From the NCBI RefSeq assembly GCF_000718005.1, contig NZ_JODV01000009.1: a DNA stretch of 64,000 nt, one strand, 5' to 3'. A model generated the notes under the pieces. The model was not told the origin of the DNA. It did not search any database and was given only the letters and a program-made list of their open reading frames with translations. This document shows, in pieces, positions 63,854 to 64,000 of this stretch. The stretch comes from Actinoalloteichus_B caeruleus (GTDB lineage: Bacteria; Actinomycetota; Actinomycetes; Mycobacteriales; Pseudonocardiaceae). Numbering within the stretch: the first letter of the stretch is position 1; each line of letters begins with the position of its first letter. The translations under genes and the position numbers were made by a program.

Positions 63854-64000
63854 ATGACCTGCTTGGCCATCACCGGGCACCGAGGACTCGGCCCGGACAC
63901 CGAGGAACTCGTGGCCACCGAGCTGCGGCGCACCCTCGCCAAGCGAGCCGACGAGCCGCTGGTGGGGATGTCGTGCGTCGCCGACGGGGCGGACACCCTC
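63854..64000 (+). CDS. SLOG/Rossmann-like protein, 3' end outside window
   Basis: 49 codons visible from ATG 63854, with GGGAGG 4 nt upstream. CLAITGHRGLGPDTEELV and VGMSCVADGADTL match the opening nucleotide-binding strand and GMxxxADGADxL loop of the SLOG/DprA-like superfamily, which binds nucleotides or nucleotide-derived ligands. Lies 11 nt after the HTH/TPR gene, so the two are probably one operon. Confidence 0.65.
   Translation, partial: MTCLAITGHRGLGPDTEELVATELRRTLAKRADEPLVGMSCVADGADTL

Overview
The window reads as chromosomal DNA from a high-GC actinomycete. Codons end overwhelmingly in G or C, GTG starts are common, and genes are stitched into operons by ATGA/GTGA overlaps. The gene families (MocR regulators, F420-type reductases, IclR, HTH/TPR regulators, Tat and lipoprotein secretion) fit Pseudonocardiales/Streptomyces-type bacteria. 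The genus cannot be fixed from sequence alone. No rRNA, tRNA or complete insertion sequence was recognised.

Layout. 1-3.8 kb: the end of a P-type cation ATPase and a Tat-exported protein. 4.2-13.6 kb: a sugar-uptake operon (two-domain ABC ATPase, two permeases, lipoprotein binder, TIM-barrel epimerase) followed by a 1042-residue secreted ThuA/sugar-dehydrogenase/PKD/CBM6 protein. 13.9-28.7 kb: mostly solo genes, namely a Ski2-like helicase, an EamA exporter back to back with a MocR regulator, an isolated divergent hemC, an alpha/beta hydrolase, a site-2 protease, a nitroreductase, an endonuclease/exonuclease/phosphatase protein, a kinase-like protein and an FMN reductase behind a SoxR-like promoter. 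29.2-40.0 kb: the most interesting metabolic locus. A leftward operon encodes a nucleoside phosphorylase, class 1B dihydroorotate dehydrogenase (PyrD and PyrK), an IclR regulator, two phosphoribosyltransferase-like proteins, an M20 carbamoyl-amino-acid hydrolase and dihydroorotase. It faces a rightward NitT/TauT-type ABC importer operon. Together these could take orotate to dihydroorotate, carbamoyl-aspartate and aspartate, with import and regulation included. 40.1-42.3 kb: a CorC/CNNM protein and a nucleotidyltransferase.

42.6-52.2 kb is an accessory region with CRISPR arrays but no cas genes. Two small arrays share one 30-bp repeat and nearly the same leader, and each is followed by a 402-residue HTH/TPR regulator. 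The whole leader-array-regulator module is duplicated in tandem, and the copies differ by two spacer-repeat units. A coupled operon of small unknown proteins and a TetR/ABC efflux operon follow. Next comes a type I-E-like array whose last repeat abuts a truncated phosphodiesterase gene. About 1.1 kb further on, beyond a NUDIX gene, decayed copies of the same repeat still keep 32-nt spacing.

52.3-64 kb: a cupin/deazaflavin-reductase fusion, a ThuA/Gfo-Idh/epimerase/Gfo-Idh sugar cluster, a two-component system divergent from an ABC-2 transporter operon, and an HTH/TPR regulator with the start of a SLOG-like gene at the edge. The two ThuA-containing loci, about 40 kb apart, suggest oxidation of sugars to keto-sugars followed by epimerase or reductase steps.
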